The notes under the pieces are model-generated. The model saw nothing but the letters and a program-made list of their open reading frames with translations. It had not been told where the DNA came from and made no database searches. A program made the position numbers and the translations under genes. Of a stretch of DNA of 64,000 bases, positions 10,852 through 19,532 are shown piece after piece (positions within the stretch are counted from its first letter, which is position 1; every line of letters starts with the position of its first letter). The DNA is from Flavobacteriaceae bacterium MAR_2010_188 (GTDB lineage: Bacteria; Bacteroidota; Bacteroidia; Flavobacteriales; Flavobacteriaceae): NCBI GenBank assembly GCA_900104375.1, contig LT629302.1, positions 868,001-932,000 on the forward strand, written 5' to 3'.

Positions 10852-12894
10852 ATGAACAGATTTGTAAATAAATGGTATCGTAATCATTCTCTCTTATACA
10901 AGATACTTTTATTTATAGGTACCACATTTTTAATTGTTTATCTATTTCCGAAGAGCGGAAAGTTTAAATACACATTCGATAAAGGGAAACCTTGGCAGTC
11001 AGAAAATCTATATGCCCCATTTAATTTTGCGATTAAGAAATCGGCCAATGAGGTAGATGAAGAAACAATCGAAATAAGGGCTAACAATGAGCTTTATTTT
11101 GATAGGGATACTTTGGTAGAAGATAAGGTTTTTAAGGCGTACGATACCCAGTTCGATACGACTATTTCGGATACAATCCCTAAGAGTAAAGTCTTGTATG
11201 ATCTAGGTGTTGTTCTTCTCGAAGAAATTTACCAACGGGGCGTTTTAATCGAAAATCTCTCTTACGAACCCCAGCGTAAAATCGTTATTCTAGAAGGTCA
11301 AAAGCAAGTAGAATCTGCGACCTACTCAGAGTTAACAAAGACCGACAACCTTAGAAAACGGATTGAAGCGTCTATGGATAAAGCGGGTTATTCAAAATTT
11401 AAGTCGCAGTTTGTTTCCTTGTTTTTTGATGTCGTTAAACCAAATCTTAAGTTAAACGAATCGATTACCGAAAAGGTTTTAAAGGAAGAACTCAACACTA
11501 TATCTCCTTTTCGTGGTAGCATCGAACGGGAAACTCTCATTATTGCTAAAGGAGAAATTGTGGACGATGAACGATTTGAAATTTTAAAATCCCTTGAATC
11601 AGAATACGAATCGCAAGTATGGACCAGCTCCGGATATAATCTGGTAGTTTTTTCTTATGCCATTCTCGTGGCTCTTTCACTGTTGATGTTGCTACTATTC
11701 CTGCGCAAATACCGTCTAGATGTGTTCAACAACAATACGATGGTCACCTTTATATTTTTCAATATCACACTAATGATTTTGTTGACTACACTGGTAGTTA
11801 ACTATAATTCTCAATACGTCTATGTAATTCCGCTGTGTGTTTTGCCATTAGTCCTAAAAGCATTTTTTGATGCGCGATTAGGAATGTTCACCCACGTCAT
11901 CACTGTTTTACTTCTAGGTTTTGTAGTGCCAAATAGTTACGAATATATGTTCCTTCAAATTATTGCGGGGATTGTAACGATTTTAACGGTTTCAGAACTT
12001 TATAAACGTGCGAATCTCTTTATTTCCGTAGGTCAGATAACTATTATCTATATCATTTCCTACTTCGCGTTTTTCGTCATCCATGAAGGAAACGCCACCA
12101 ATATGAATCTAGAAACGTATGGAAATTTTATACTTGGAGGTTTGGCGACTTTATTCGTTCAGCCCTTAATCTATATATATGAAAAGGTTTTTGACCTTGT
12201 TTCGGACGTCTCACTTTTGGAGCTTTCCGACACGAACACTAAATTATTAAAGGAACTCTCTGATGTTGCACCGGGAACGTTTCATCACTCATTAAATGTT
12301 GCCAATTTAGCTGAAGCTTCCGCCAATGAAATAAACGCTAATTCTATGTTGGTCAGGGTAGGAGCGCTTTATCATGATATCGGTAAGATGAAGAATCCAA
12401 CTTATTTTATAGAAAATCAATCCACCGGAATCAATCCTCACGAAGAACTTTCAGCAAGGGAAAGTGCAACGATTATTATTAACCATGTGATTAACGGAAT
12501 TGAGTTGGCTAAGAAAAATAATCTTCCTGATCGAGTTATAGACTTTATCCGTTCTCACCATGGAACGAGCTTGGTATATTATTTTTATATCAAAGAAAAG
12601 GAATTGACCAATATTACGGATGATACCGACTTCCGCTATCCTGGCCCAAAACCTTATAGCAAGGAGTCCGCAATACTTATGATGTGCGACTCGGTAGAGG
12701 CAGCTTCAAGGAGCATTAAGGATATCAATACTGTAAAAATCGATAATCTGGTAGAAACTATTGTGAGCAAGCAGATGGACGACGGTCAATTCTTAAATGC
12801 AAATATAAATTTCAAAGAAATACAGGCGATTAAAAAAGTCCTTAAGAGCAAATTGGCCAACAGTTTCCACTTAAGGGTAGAATATCCAGAATAG
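10852..12894 (+). CDS. 7TM-HD phosphohydrolase, PgpH-like (probable c-di-AMP phosphodiesterase)
   Basis: This is a 680-residue integral membrane protein. One membrane span lies near residues 17-35, followed by an extracytoplasmic 7TMR-HDED-like region of about 220 residues. Seven hydrophobic segments cover about 265-455, then a cytoplasmic HD domain. HD motifs are F-H-H-S-L-N-V-A-N near 475 and L-Y-H-D-I-G-K near 505, with further His in R-S-H-H-G-T. The architecture matches PgpH of Listeria, which hydrolyses cyclic di-AMP. Nucleotide specificity here is inferred from the family. It is monocistronic, 3 bases before the end of a convergent gene. Confidence 0.9.
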   Translation: MNRFVNKWYRNHSLLYKILLFIGTTFLIVYLFPKSGKFKYTFDKGKPWQSENLYAPFNFAIKKSANEVDEETIEIRANNELYFDRDTLVEDKVFKAYDTQFDTTISDTIPKSKVLYDLGVVLLEEIYQRGVLIENLSYEPQRKIVILEGQKQVESATYSELTKTDNLRKRIEASMDKAGYSKFKSQFVSLFFDVVKPNLKLNESITEKVLKEELNTISPFRGSIERETLIIAKGEIVDDERFEILKSLESEYESQVWTSSGYNLVVFSYAILVALSLLMLLLFLRKYRLDVFNNNTMVTFIFFNITLMILLTTLVVNYNSQYVYVIPLCVLPLVLKAFFDARLGMFTHVITVLLLGFVVPNSYEYMFLQIIAGIVTILTVSELYKRANLFISVGQITIIYIISYFAFFVIHEGNATNMNLETYGNFILGGLATLFVQPLIYIYEKVFDLVSDVSLLELSDTNTKLLKELSDVAPGTFHHSLNVANLAEASANEINANSMLVRVGALYHDIGKMKNPTYFIENQSTGINPHEELSARESATIIINHVINGIELAKKNNLPDRVIDFIRSHHGTSLVYYFYIKEKELTNITDDTDFRYPGPKPYSKESAILMMCDSVEAASRSIKDINTVKIDNLVETIVSKQMDDGQFLNANINFKEIQAIKKVLKSKLANSFHLRVEYPE

Positions 12895-12897
12895 CAA

Positions 12898-13419
12898 TTA
12901 TTTTAGTACATCGCAGGTAATATAATCTTCAATTGTCTTGTTGCTATCATTAATATGAAGTACCGAAATATCCCCGGTTGTTTCAAAAATGACCGCACGT
13001 ATATCATCCAACCTTAAGACATTTGCTTCCCGTAGTTTTGCCCGTAAATCTCCTTCGGTTACTCTGGCTTTTCTAAGATTTTCATGGAGAATTCTTGGGC
13101 CGTCCATCAAGAACATTGGTTTATTATCCATCAGATTTTGAAAAAAATCGATTCTTCTCAATAAAGCCGCGCCTAGCTGTAAACAATAAACTGCTGCTAA
13201 ACCTACAATACCTTGTAGCATAGAGGTTGATTTTGATAGAATTGTTGTCGCGAGTATAGATCCAATTGCCACGGTCATTGCAAAGTCATGACTAGACATC
13301 TTGGAGAAACTACGCTTGCCTGCAATTCTTGTAAACACCAAAACCGCAATATAGACACCTAAGGCAGTGAGGCAAATTGCAAATACATCACTTAACTCAA
13401 TCCCAAACCACTCATCCAT
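12898..13419 (-). CDS. DUF421 (YetF-like) membrane protein
   Basis: The protein has 173 residues, with three hydrophobic segments in the first 90 and then a cytoplasmic domain. The string K-R-S-F-S-K-M-S-S-H-D-F-A-M-T-V-A-I-G-S-I after the first membrane segment is the family hallmark. The C-terminal part carries G-D-L-R-A-K-L-R and the R-A-V-I-F-E-T-T-G-D-I-S-V-L strand pair typical of YetF/YdfR proteins. The function is poorly known; Bacillus relatives support spore germinant receptor integrity and membrane stability. It follows a Pmp3-like gene by 13 bases, so the pair is likely an operon. Confidence 0.85.
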   Translation of the reverse strand: MDEWFGIELSDVFAICLTALGVYIAVLVFTRIAGKRSFSKMSSHDFAMTVAIGSILATTILSKSTSMLQGIVGLAAVYCLQLGAALLRRIDFFQNLMDNKPMFLMDGPRILHENLRKARVTEGDLRAKLREANVLRLDDIRAVIFETTGDISVLHINDSNKTIEDYITCDVLK

Positions 13420-13432
13420 AGTTTCTAAGTTA

Positions 13433-13579
13433 TTAATCGTTAACTATAAAGGCATGTATAACTCCTGGAATCCATCCTATGATTGTAAGCACAATGCTTA
13501 TAAAAAATTTGCTTCCCATACCGTGGTTTAAGAAAACTGATAAAGGCGGTAATAAAATGTTTAAAATGAAAGTCATCAT
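13433..13579 (-). CDS. Pmp3/YqaE family small membrane protein
   Basis: This is a 48-residue protein, too short for most gene callers. It has two hydrophobic helices around residues 3-17 and 25-44, joined by a short turn with L-N-H-G. The L-P-P-L-S-V-F and G-W-I-P-G-V-I-H-A strings are the family signature of UPF0057/Pmp3 proteins, which respond to salt, cold or membrane stress. The start used is the first of two adjacent ATG codons. It lies 13 bases upstream of the DUF421 gene on the same strand, which suggests a shared envelope-stress function. Confidence 0.85.
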   Translation of the reverse strand: MMTFILNILLPPLSVFLNHGMGSKFFISIVLTIIGWIPGVIHAFIVND

Positions 13580-13798
13580 AATTCTTAATTTAGAGTAACA
13601 GTATACGACCCAAACCGTTCATATCTTAGCTTGATAAAGTGTTAGTTTAGTTTGAATGATTATTAACTCAATCAAAACAACTTTCTTTAAAATGTAAATC
13701 CTGCCGTTCATTTTTGTATTATAACAGATTTTATTTATTTAATGAAAACTAAAATTGAAATTTGTTAAATAATCGAGCGAAGCCCTGTATAGTATAGG

Positions 13799-14167
13799 AT
13801 GCTACTTTCGGTTTTTCTAATTGTAATCGATATGAAAATATTTTTACCCGTCTTAGGTCTTACGCTTTTCATTCTTTTGTATTTCACCACATTTTCAAAA
13901 ATTGACCATCGTCTTGCATTTAATTTCGGAGAGAAAAAATCTGAGATTTTAATCTTTGATGGTTATGAAGGTGGTTATTTATTCTTCACCAATGGCAAAC
14001 AACAAGCTGTTGTGCTAGAAGTGACTAATATCAAGGTGCTTAACAATATCGATCTTATCAATGGTGATTTTGTTGGAACAAAATTAAACGTGGATTATGA
14101 GGAAATTGAGTTAAAGGACGAATCTTCTAGCATGGGTATCATCGAAACGGTCGAGATTTTAAAGTAA
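13799..14167 (+). CDS. Hypothetical protein with N-terminal membrane anchor
   Basis: It encodes 122 residues from the ATG at 13799, or 111 from the ATG at 13832; neither start has a clear ribosome site. One hydrophobic segment covers about residues 13-28. The rest is a mostly beta domain with N-G-K-Q-Q-A-V-V-L-E-V-T and an acidic C-terminal part. I do not recognise the family. It stands alone between a reverse gene and Ku. Confidence 0.55.
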   Translation: MLLSVFLIVIDMKIFLPVLGLTLFILLYFTTFSKIDHRLAFNFGEKKSEILIFDGYEGGYLFFTNGKQQAVVLEVTNIKVLNNIDLINGDFVGTKLNVDYEEIELKDESSSMGIIETVEILK

Positions 14168-14370
14168 TTGCCTAATCAATTTACGCTTTCATTTAAGCTA
14201 GGAAATTTTCTTGGCTTGCATTTTTATTCATGATAAATCCTACTTTCCACAGTAATCTTTCATTACTTCAGGCTTATCTTTTTCTAATCGTCTTCAAAAT
14301 AAATCTTATTGCAATAGTCTTTTAAGCGAATCCCTCTTAATTTTATTCAACAACAATAAAGATTTTGGTT

Positions 14371-15147
14371 ATGAGGTCCGTATGGAATGGTAGTATAAGT
14401 TTTGGATTGGTTTCAATTCCTATTAAATTATATAGCGGTAGTGAGGATAGAGCAATAGAGCTCGATATGCTAGATAGACATGACAATGCGCGTATAAGAT
14501 ACAAGCGTGTTAATGAAGATACCGGGAAAGAGGTGGAGTGGAAGGATATCGTGAAAGGTTTTAAGCAAGGTGAAGGTTATGTTGTATTAGAAAAAGAAGA
14601 TTTTGAAAATGCCAATATCAAAAAAAGTAAAACCATAGATATAGAAGCTTTTGTTGAAGAAAAGGAAGTGGCGGATGTGCTTTTTAAAAAACCTTACTTT
14701 TTAGAGCCCCAAAAAAACGGTGAGAAATCCTATTCCTTGTTGCGCAATGCCTTAAAGAAAACTGGTAAACTCGGTGTCGCAACGTTTGTGATGAGACAAA
14801 AGGAACATTTAAGTTTAATCGGAGTTTATGATAAAGCGTTGGTTCTTCATGTTATTCGATTTCAAGATGAAATAAGGGATCCTTCAGAATTAAAACTTCC
14901 TACCACCAAGATTGCCAAGAAAGAAACGGATATGGCGATTTCTTTGATTGAACAGTACACTGAGAAATTTGAACTTGATAAGTATAAGGATGTTTATATT
15001 GATCAACTCATGAAGATTATCGATTCAAAATCTAAAGGTGTCGTCGATAAAGCTGATAAATACGAGTCTAAACCAACCGCGGCTAAAGATTTGATGGCTC
15101 AACTTAAAGCCAGCTTAGAAAAAAAGAAAAGATCTAAAGCTTCCTAA
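14371..15147 (+). CDS. ku: Ku protein, non-homologous end joining
   Basis: This is a 258-residue bacterial Ku homodimer subunit that encircles broken DNA ends and recruits LigD. I chose the ATG at 14371 over a TTG two codons earlier, because the family begins R-S-V-W-N-G-S-I-S-F-G-L-V-S-I-P-I. The Ku core beta-barrel extends to about residue 230. It is followed by a Lys-rich tail, K-K-K-R-S-K-A-S, a typical DNA- or LigD-contacting extension. The ligD start lies 2 bases after the stop, so the two are an operon. Confidence 0.96.
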   Translation: MRSVWNGSISFGLVSIPIKLYSGSEDRAIELDMLDRHDNARIRYKRVNEDTGKEVEWKDIVKGFKQGEGYVVLEKEDFENANIKKSKTIDIEAFVEEKEVADVLFKKPYFLEPQKNGEKSYSLLRNALKKTGKLGVATFVMRQKEHLSLIGVYDKALVLHVIRFQDEIRDPSELKLPTTKIAKKETDMAISLIEQYTEKFELDKYKDVYIDQLMKIIDSKSKGVVDKADKYESKPTAAKDLMAQLKASLEKKKRSKAS

Positions 15148-15149
15148 AA

Positions 15150-17570
15150 ATGCCATTAGGCGAATACAATAAAAAGCGCGATTTTAAATCGACCCAAGAA
15201 CCCGAAGGAGTCGAGGACCTTTCTAATAAATGGCGCTTTGTAATTCAACGCCATCAGGCTTCTCGTTTACATTACGATTTAAGATTAGAGATAGAAGGTG
15301 TTTTAAAGAGTTGGGCAATTCCCAAAGGTCCTTCCATGAACCCAAAGGATAAGCGGCTGGCCGTACAGACCGAAGACCATCCCGTAAAATATTTAACCTT
15401 TAAAGGAGATATTCCCAAAGGAAATTATGGCGCTGGTCATATGGATATCTGGGATTCTGGTACTTTTTCAATTTATGAAGAAGCTGCCGAAGGACCCGTT
15501 GAGAAGCAGTTTAAGAAAGGAAATCTAAAGGTTGAATTCTTCGGAAAGAAAGTCAAAGGTAAATTTGCTTTGGTCAAAACCCGGCAAGAAGGTAAGCAAC
15601 AACACTGGTTGTTGATTAAAAAACAAGATGATTTCTCGACCGATTTACATTACGATTCAGAAATATTTGTTCCGGTTGAGTCGCAATCAAATTCATCTTC
15701 ACCAATTAAAAAACTGGATATAAAAGGCATCGTAAAACCGATGCTGGCCGAGTCCGCAACCGAAATCTTCGCCGACCCCAATTGGATTTACGAATTTAAA
15801 TGGGACGGCTATCGGATGATTTCTCAAATTAAAAACGGTAAGGTTGAAATGTATTCTCGCAATGGAATCAATTACAATTCTAAGTTTGCCAAGGTACATC
15901 AAGAACTTAGTGCAATACCGCACGATGTAATACTTGATGGAGAGATTGTGATTACTGATGGTAAAGGACTTCCAAAATTTCAGAAACTACAAAACTATGA
16001 CCCTCAGGGCACCAAGGGCAGATTGATGTATTATGTCTTTGATGTGTTGCATTTAAATGGTCATGACACCATTGAACTGCCTCTATTAGACAGAAAAAGT
16101 TTGCTGCCCGAAATCTTAGAAGGTCTGGAGCATGTGGTTCTTTGTGATCATATTGAAGCGATGGGAATCGCATTTTACGAAAGAGCGGTAAAGCTTGGGA
16201 TGGAAGGAGTAATCGCAAAAAAATCTGATTCTAAATATAGTCCTGGTTTTAGGAGCAAGGATTGGTTAAAGATAAAAGAAATCGATAGTACCGAAGCGTT
16301 GATATGCGGTTATACCACGGGCAGTGGGCGAGGAAAATTGTTTGGTTCTTTAATCTTAGGTCAGTATAGGAATGACGATTTGGTCTACATCGGAAACGTT
16401 GGCAGCGGTTTTAATTCCAAAGAACAAAAGGACTTAATGAAAATGTTCCAGCCGTTAGAGACTGAAAAATCTTCGTTTAACAAAAAACCAAATCTAAAGG
16501 GTCGTGAGCCTCATTGGATGACCCCGCAGTTATTATGTGAAGTTAATTTTACCGAGTGGACTAAATCTGGAGTTCTTCGGCATCCTACTTACAAAGGTTT
16601 ACGTTTTGATAAGTTAAATCCGGTCGCATCAAGAACTTCAAAAAATATTAAGCCAGAGAAACCTAAAGACGTCGCCGGGAATCTTGATGTTTCTGGCATC
16701 AAGGTGCCTTTTACTAATCTGGATAAAATATATTGGCCAGAAAGTGGCTTTAGAAAATATGATCTGATTGATTATTATTTAAAAGTTTCAGATTTTATTT
16801 TACCATATTTAAAAGACCGTCCTCAAAATCTTCACCGACATCCTAATGGAATTAATAAGGAAGGATTTTATCAAAAGGACAATGAATTTTTACCTGATTG
16901 GGCAGATTCAGTTTCGATTTATTCAAAATCAGCTGAAAAGGAAATTAATTATCTTCTCTGTAATAATGAAGCGACCTTATTATATATGGCCAATCTGGGT
17001 TGTATTGAAATAAATCCGTGGAGCTCTAGAATCGTGGATTTGGATAAACCAGATTATACGGTCATCGATATTGACCCTTCGGATAAAAATACTTTTGATG
17101 AAGTTTTAGAATGTGCACGCGTCGCAAAAGAAATTTTGGACCAAGCTCAGGTTGAAGCTTATTGCAAAACTACCGGAAAAAGTGGGCTGCATATTTTTAT
17201 TCCACTTGGTGGTAAATATTCTTATGACGAAGCCAGAACTTTTACCCAATTGCTTTGTGTATATATTAACGAGCGTCTTCCAAAATTAACTAGCTTAGAA
17301 AGGGCGGTAATGAAAAGGAAAAATCAGATTTATCTAGACTTTATGCAAAACCGAAGAGGTCAGACATTGGCCTCTGCTTATTGCGCACGACCGGTAGAAG
17401 GCGCTCGAGTTTCTACACCTGTTTCATGGAAGGAAATTGAGAAAGGTTTTGAGAAAGAGGAATTCACGATTCTCACGTTGCCTAAGAGATTAGCAAGTAT
17501 TGGAGATATTTTTATAGGAGTAGTTAGTAAGGGCATCAACATGGAACATGCTCTATCTAATTTAAGTTAG
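15150..17570 (+). CDS. ligD: ATP-dependent DNA ligase D
   Basis: This 806-residue repair enzyme acts with Ku. Its domain order is 3'-phosphoesterase (about 5-165, with R-L-H-Y-D-L-R-L-E and the metal-site H-W-L-L-I-K-K), ATP-dependent ligase (about 195-500, adenylated Lys in Y-E-F-K-W-D-G-Y-R near 215), then primase-polymerase (about 515-795, metal Asp pair in V-I-D-I-D-P near 637). PE-LIG-POL is the order usual in Bacteroidota, unlike POL-first mycobacterial LigD. The start overlaps nothing and sits two bases after ku. A truncated LigD-like N-terminus also occurs at 61839-62018. Confidence 0.96.
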   Translation: MPLGEYNKKRDFKSTQEPEGVEDLSNKWRFVIQRHQASRLHYDLRLEIEGVLKSWAIPKGPSMNPKDKRLAVQTEDHPVKYLTFKGDIPKGNYGAGHMDIWDSGTFSIYEEAAEGPVEKQFKKGNLKVEFFGKKVKGKFALVKTRQEGKQQHWLLIKKQDDFSTDLHYDSEIFVPVESQSNSSSPIKKLDIKGIVKPMLAESATEIFADPNWIYEFKWDGYRMISQIKNGKVEMYSRNGINYNSKFAKVHQELSAIPHDVILDGEIVITDGKGLPKFQKLQNYDPQGTKGRLMYYVFDVLHLNGHDTIELPLLDRKSLLPEILEGLEHVVLCDHIEAMGIAFYERAVKLGMEGVIAKKSDSKYSPGFRSKDWLKIKEIDSTEALICGYTTGSGRGKLFGSLILGQYRNDDLVYIGNVGSGFNSKEQKDLMKMFQPLETEKSSFNKKPNLKGREPHWMTPQLLCEVNFTEWTKSGVLRHPTYKGLRFDKLNPVASRTSKNIKPEKPKDVAGNLDVSGIKVPFTNLDKIYWPESGFRKYDLIDYYLKVSDFILPYLKDRPQNLHRHPNGINKEGFYQKDNEFLPDWADSVSIYSKSAEKEINYLLCNNEATLLYMANLGCIEINPWSSRIVDLDKPDYTVIDIDPSDKNTFDEVLECARVAKEILDQAQVEAYCKTTGKSGLHIFIPLGGKYSYDEARTFTQLLCVYINERLPKLTSLERAVMKRKNQIYLDFMQNRRGQTLASAYCARPVEGARVSTPVSWKEIEKGFEKEEFTILTLPKRLASIGDIFIGVVSKGINMEHALSNLS

Positions 17571-17704
17571 TTATCTTAATATGAATTACATATATAATTC
17601 TCATATGAAGGTTGATTGTTAAATTTTACTTATTCCGATTAAAATAATCACAAAGTTTTTGTTGTGCATTGTTTAACTTAAACCTGGGATACTTTAGATA
17701 AATA

Positions 17705-17738
17705 TTGTGATTTTTGAAAAATGAGTTGGCTAATTTTG
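17705..17738 (+). promoter_or_regulatory. Putative Bacteroidota promoter of the fasciclin gene
   Basis: A TTG at 17705 and TAATTTTG at 17731 match the TTG / TAnnTTTG pattern with 23 bases between them, about 30 bases before the start codon. The spacing is at the upper end. Confidence 0.45.
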
Positions 17739-17768
17739 GTTCATATTAATTCATAAAACAATATAAAA

Positions 17769-18380
17769 ATGAAACGATTAGCAAGCATATTAATGATTTG
17801 TTTGTTCGTAAATACGTACGCACAACAAACTACAGACCATAAAAAAATGGACGAGACCAAAAAAGTGTCTATGAAGGATAAAACCATGAAAGACAAGCAG
17901 TCTAATCCAAATATGAGCGATAAGACATCTGTTGTTGGAGTTGCTTCTACCACAACTGATTTTAAAACTCTTACTAAAGCTATAAAAGGTGCCGATTTAG
18001 TTGCGACCTTAAATGGCGAAGGTCCGTTTACAGTTTTTGCGCCGACAGATGCGGCTTTTAATAAAATACCACAAGAGAAATTGAAAGGTTTAATGAATCC
18101 AGCTTCAAAAAGCGATTTAAAAACCATTTTGACTTATCACGTTTTACCAGGTAAAATTACTGCTGAAGAGTTAATAGCTTCTATTAACGATAATGGTGGT
18201 CAGTATATAGCAACTACTGTTGAAGGTACTGAATTAACTTTTTCACTTCAAGGTGAAACAGTAGTACTTACAGATGCAAACGGAGGAACTGCTACAGTGA
18301 TTACTGCGGATGTTGATGCATCAAATGGTATTATTCACGGAATTGATACCGTGATTATGCCGACAATGACTAAAATGTAA
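17769..18380 (+). CDS. Exported fasciclin (FAS1) domain protein
   Basis: The protein has 203 residues with a signal peptide, M-K-R-L-A-S-I-L-M-I-C-L-F-V-N-T-Y-A-Q. A Lys/Met/Asp-rich linker is followed by one FAS1 domain (about 65-200). The FAS1 hallmarks are present: G-P-F-T-V-F-A-P-T-D-A-A-F and Y-H-V-L-P-G, and the domain ends I-H-G-I-D-T-V-I-M-P. Such domains mediate adhesion or surface association. It is monocistronic, between a promoter-like site and a strong terminator, and lies downstream of Ku-LigD. Confidence 0.93.
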   Translation: MKRLASILMICLFVNTYAQQTTDHKKMDETKKVSMKDKTMKDKQSNPNMSDKTSVVGVASTTTDFKTLTKAIKGADLVATLNGEGPFTVFAPTDAAFNKIPQEKLKGLMNPASKSDLKTILTYHVLPGKITAEELIASINDNGGQYIATTVEGTELTFSLQGETVVLTDANGGTATVITADVDASNGIIHGIDTVIMPTMTKM

Positions 18381-18408
18381 ATAGTAACACAAAACTTATA
18401 AATTTTGA

Positions 18409-18433
18409 AACCACCCAATTGGGTGGTTTTTTT
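18409..18433 (+). terminator. Terminator after the fasciclin gene
   Basis: The stem AACCACCC against GGGTGGTT with an AATT loop is followed by a T tract, about 30 bases after the stop codon. Confidence 0.9.
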
Positions 18434-18528
18434 ATGTCTTATTTTTAGAACTAATAATCGCCTTTCTAGTGATAATGATTTCCTGATCAATATTATAAAT
18501 TAGATTATAACAATAAATAAATGAACTT

Positions 18529-18750
18529 ATGGAAAGTAAACCGAGCCCAGAATATATAGAGCCAAACCCTTCAAATTATCCAGGTGAAAAACAAGATGAA
18601 GAAACAGGGAACAAGCCAGATCCTAAGAAAAAAGAAGATGCTGAGAATGACAGCGACGAGGATGAAGATGTTAATGTCCCAGAAAAGGAACCAAGCTATG
18701 GTTCTGAAATCGAACCTAGCTCCGAATCTGATGATGAGTTTTTGAAATAA
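18529..18750 (+). CDS. Small very acidic, Pro/Ser/Glu-rich hypothetical protein
   Basis: This is a 73-residue low-complexity protein with many Asp, Glu, Pro, Ser and Lys, including the stretch N-D-S-D-E-D-E-D. It is probably intrinsically disordered. The ATG is preceded by a purine-poor AT leader. It lies 16 bases before a Rho-N-like gene and likely shares its transcript. I cannot assign a function. Similar short disordered genes occur near stress genes in flavobacteria, from memory. Confidence 0.6.
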   Translation: MESKPSPEYIEPNPSNYPGEKQDEETGNKPDPKKKEDAENDSDEDEDVNVPEKEPSYGSEIEPSSESDDEFLK

Positions 18751-18766
18751 TTAAAATTTTCAACTT

Positions 18767-19015
18767 ATGGCAGAACCACAAGGCAATCGTATTAAGAACG
18801 AGAAGCAATATGAAGCGCTATTAAATCAAGGTATGAGCAAGCAGAAAGCTGCGCGTATTGCCAATACCCCAGATGCAGGGAAAAAGGGCGGAAAGGCCAA
18901 GGATTATGAGGATAGAACCAAAGCGGAGTTAACCCAGAAGGCCAAAGAAGTTGGCATAACGGGTTATAGCAAGATGAATAAAAACGAGTTGATTCATACT
19001 CTTAGAAACAATTAA
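18767..19015 (+). CDS. Rho termination factor N-terminal-like (DUF7218-type) protein
   Basis: This is an 82-residue basic protein. The N-terminal half, Q-Y-E-A-L-L-N-Q-G-M-S-K-Q-K-A-A-R-I-A, resembles the short conserved helix of DUF7218-like proteins. The C-terminal half, R-T-K-A-E-L-T-Q-K-A-K-E-V-G-I-T-G-Y-S, followed by K-N-E-L-I, is a Rho-N/SAP-like helical motif that binds nucleic acid. It is not Rho itself, since the ATPase is absent. It may be a small DNA- or RNA-binding stress protein. A terminator follows the gene. Confidence 0.75.
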   Translation: MAEPQGNRIKNEKQYEALLNQGMSKQKAARIANTPDAGKKGGKAKDYEDRTKAELTQKAKEVGITGYSKMNKNELIHTLRNN

Positions 19016-19041
19016 TATTATAATTTCAATTATAAATAGTG

Positions 19042-19063
19042 AAGGGGCGTTTGCCCCTTTTTC
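19042..19063 (+). terminator. Terminator after the Rho-N-like gene
   Basis: The stem AAGGGGC against GCCCCTT with a four-base loop runs into five T bases. Confidence 0.85.
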
Positions 19064-19262
19064 TATTGTATTGGTTGTTATTTTTAATTAAGCTAATAAT
19101 AATAGCAAAGCTCGCTACAAATTATCGCTAACTTTGATATCTCTTAAAGTTGAAAATTAACAGTTAAAAATTCGCCCTATTTTGAAGTTTACACGTTACT
19201 ACAGCATTCTTATAAAATCTCAAGGTTTGCCACATTTAAATGTTGCTCAACATTGCAGGCTT

Positions 19263-19445
19263 ATGAATATAATTTCATTAGAAAGTGCTTTAAATCAACT
19301 TGAAGAAATCAAGAAAACGTCTGGTGATCCTCACAAATTTGAATTTGAAATGTACAGGTTACGCCAAAAGTTACAAGCTTTGACGGGGAATAAATTTCCG
19401 GTAGAAGTAATAAAGGAAATGGTTTATCTGGCAGACCGAGATTAA
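19263..19445 (+). CDS. Small helical hypothetical protein
   Basis: Using the ATG at 19263, this encodes 60 residues. A longer frame from a TTG at 19182 adds 27 residues without a ribosome site. It is predicted mostly helical, with L-N-Q-L-E-E-I-K-K and F-E-M-Y-R-L-R-Q-K-L. No family is recognised. It is a single gene upstream of a convergent histidine kinase. Confidence 0.45.
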   Translation: MNIISLESALNQLEEIKKTSGDPHKFEFEMYRLRQKLQALTGNKFPVEVIKEMVYLADRD

Positions 19446-19532
19446 TCCAGATTATTTTCTGCTTCAATTTTTATATAGGCAGAAAGCTATTCAAATTTGA
19501 AGAATTCAAATTAAAAATAATAAAACCGAAAT

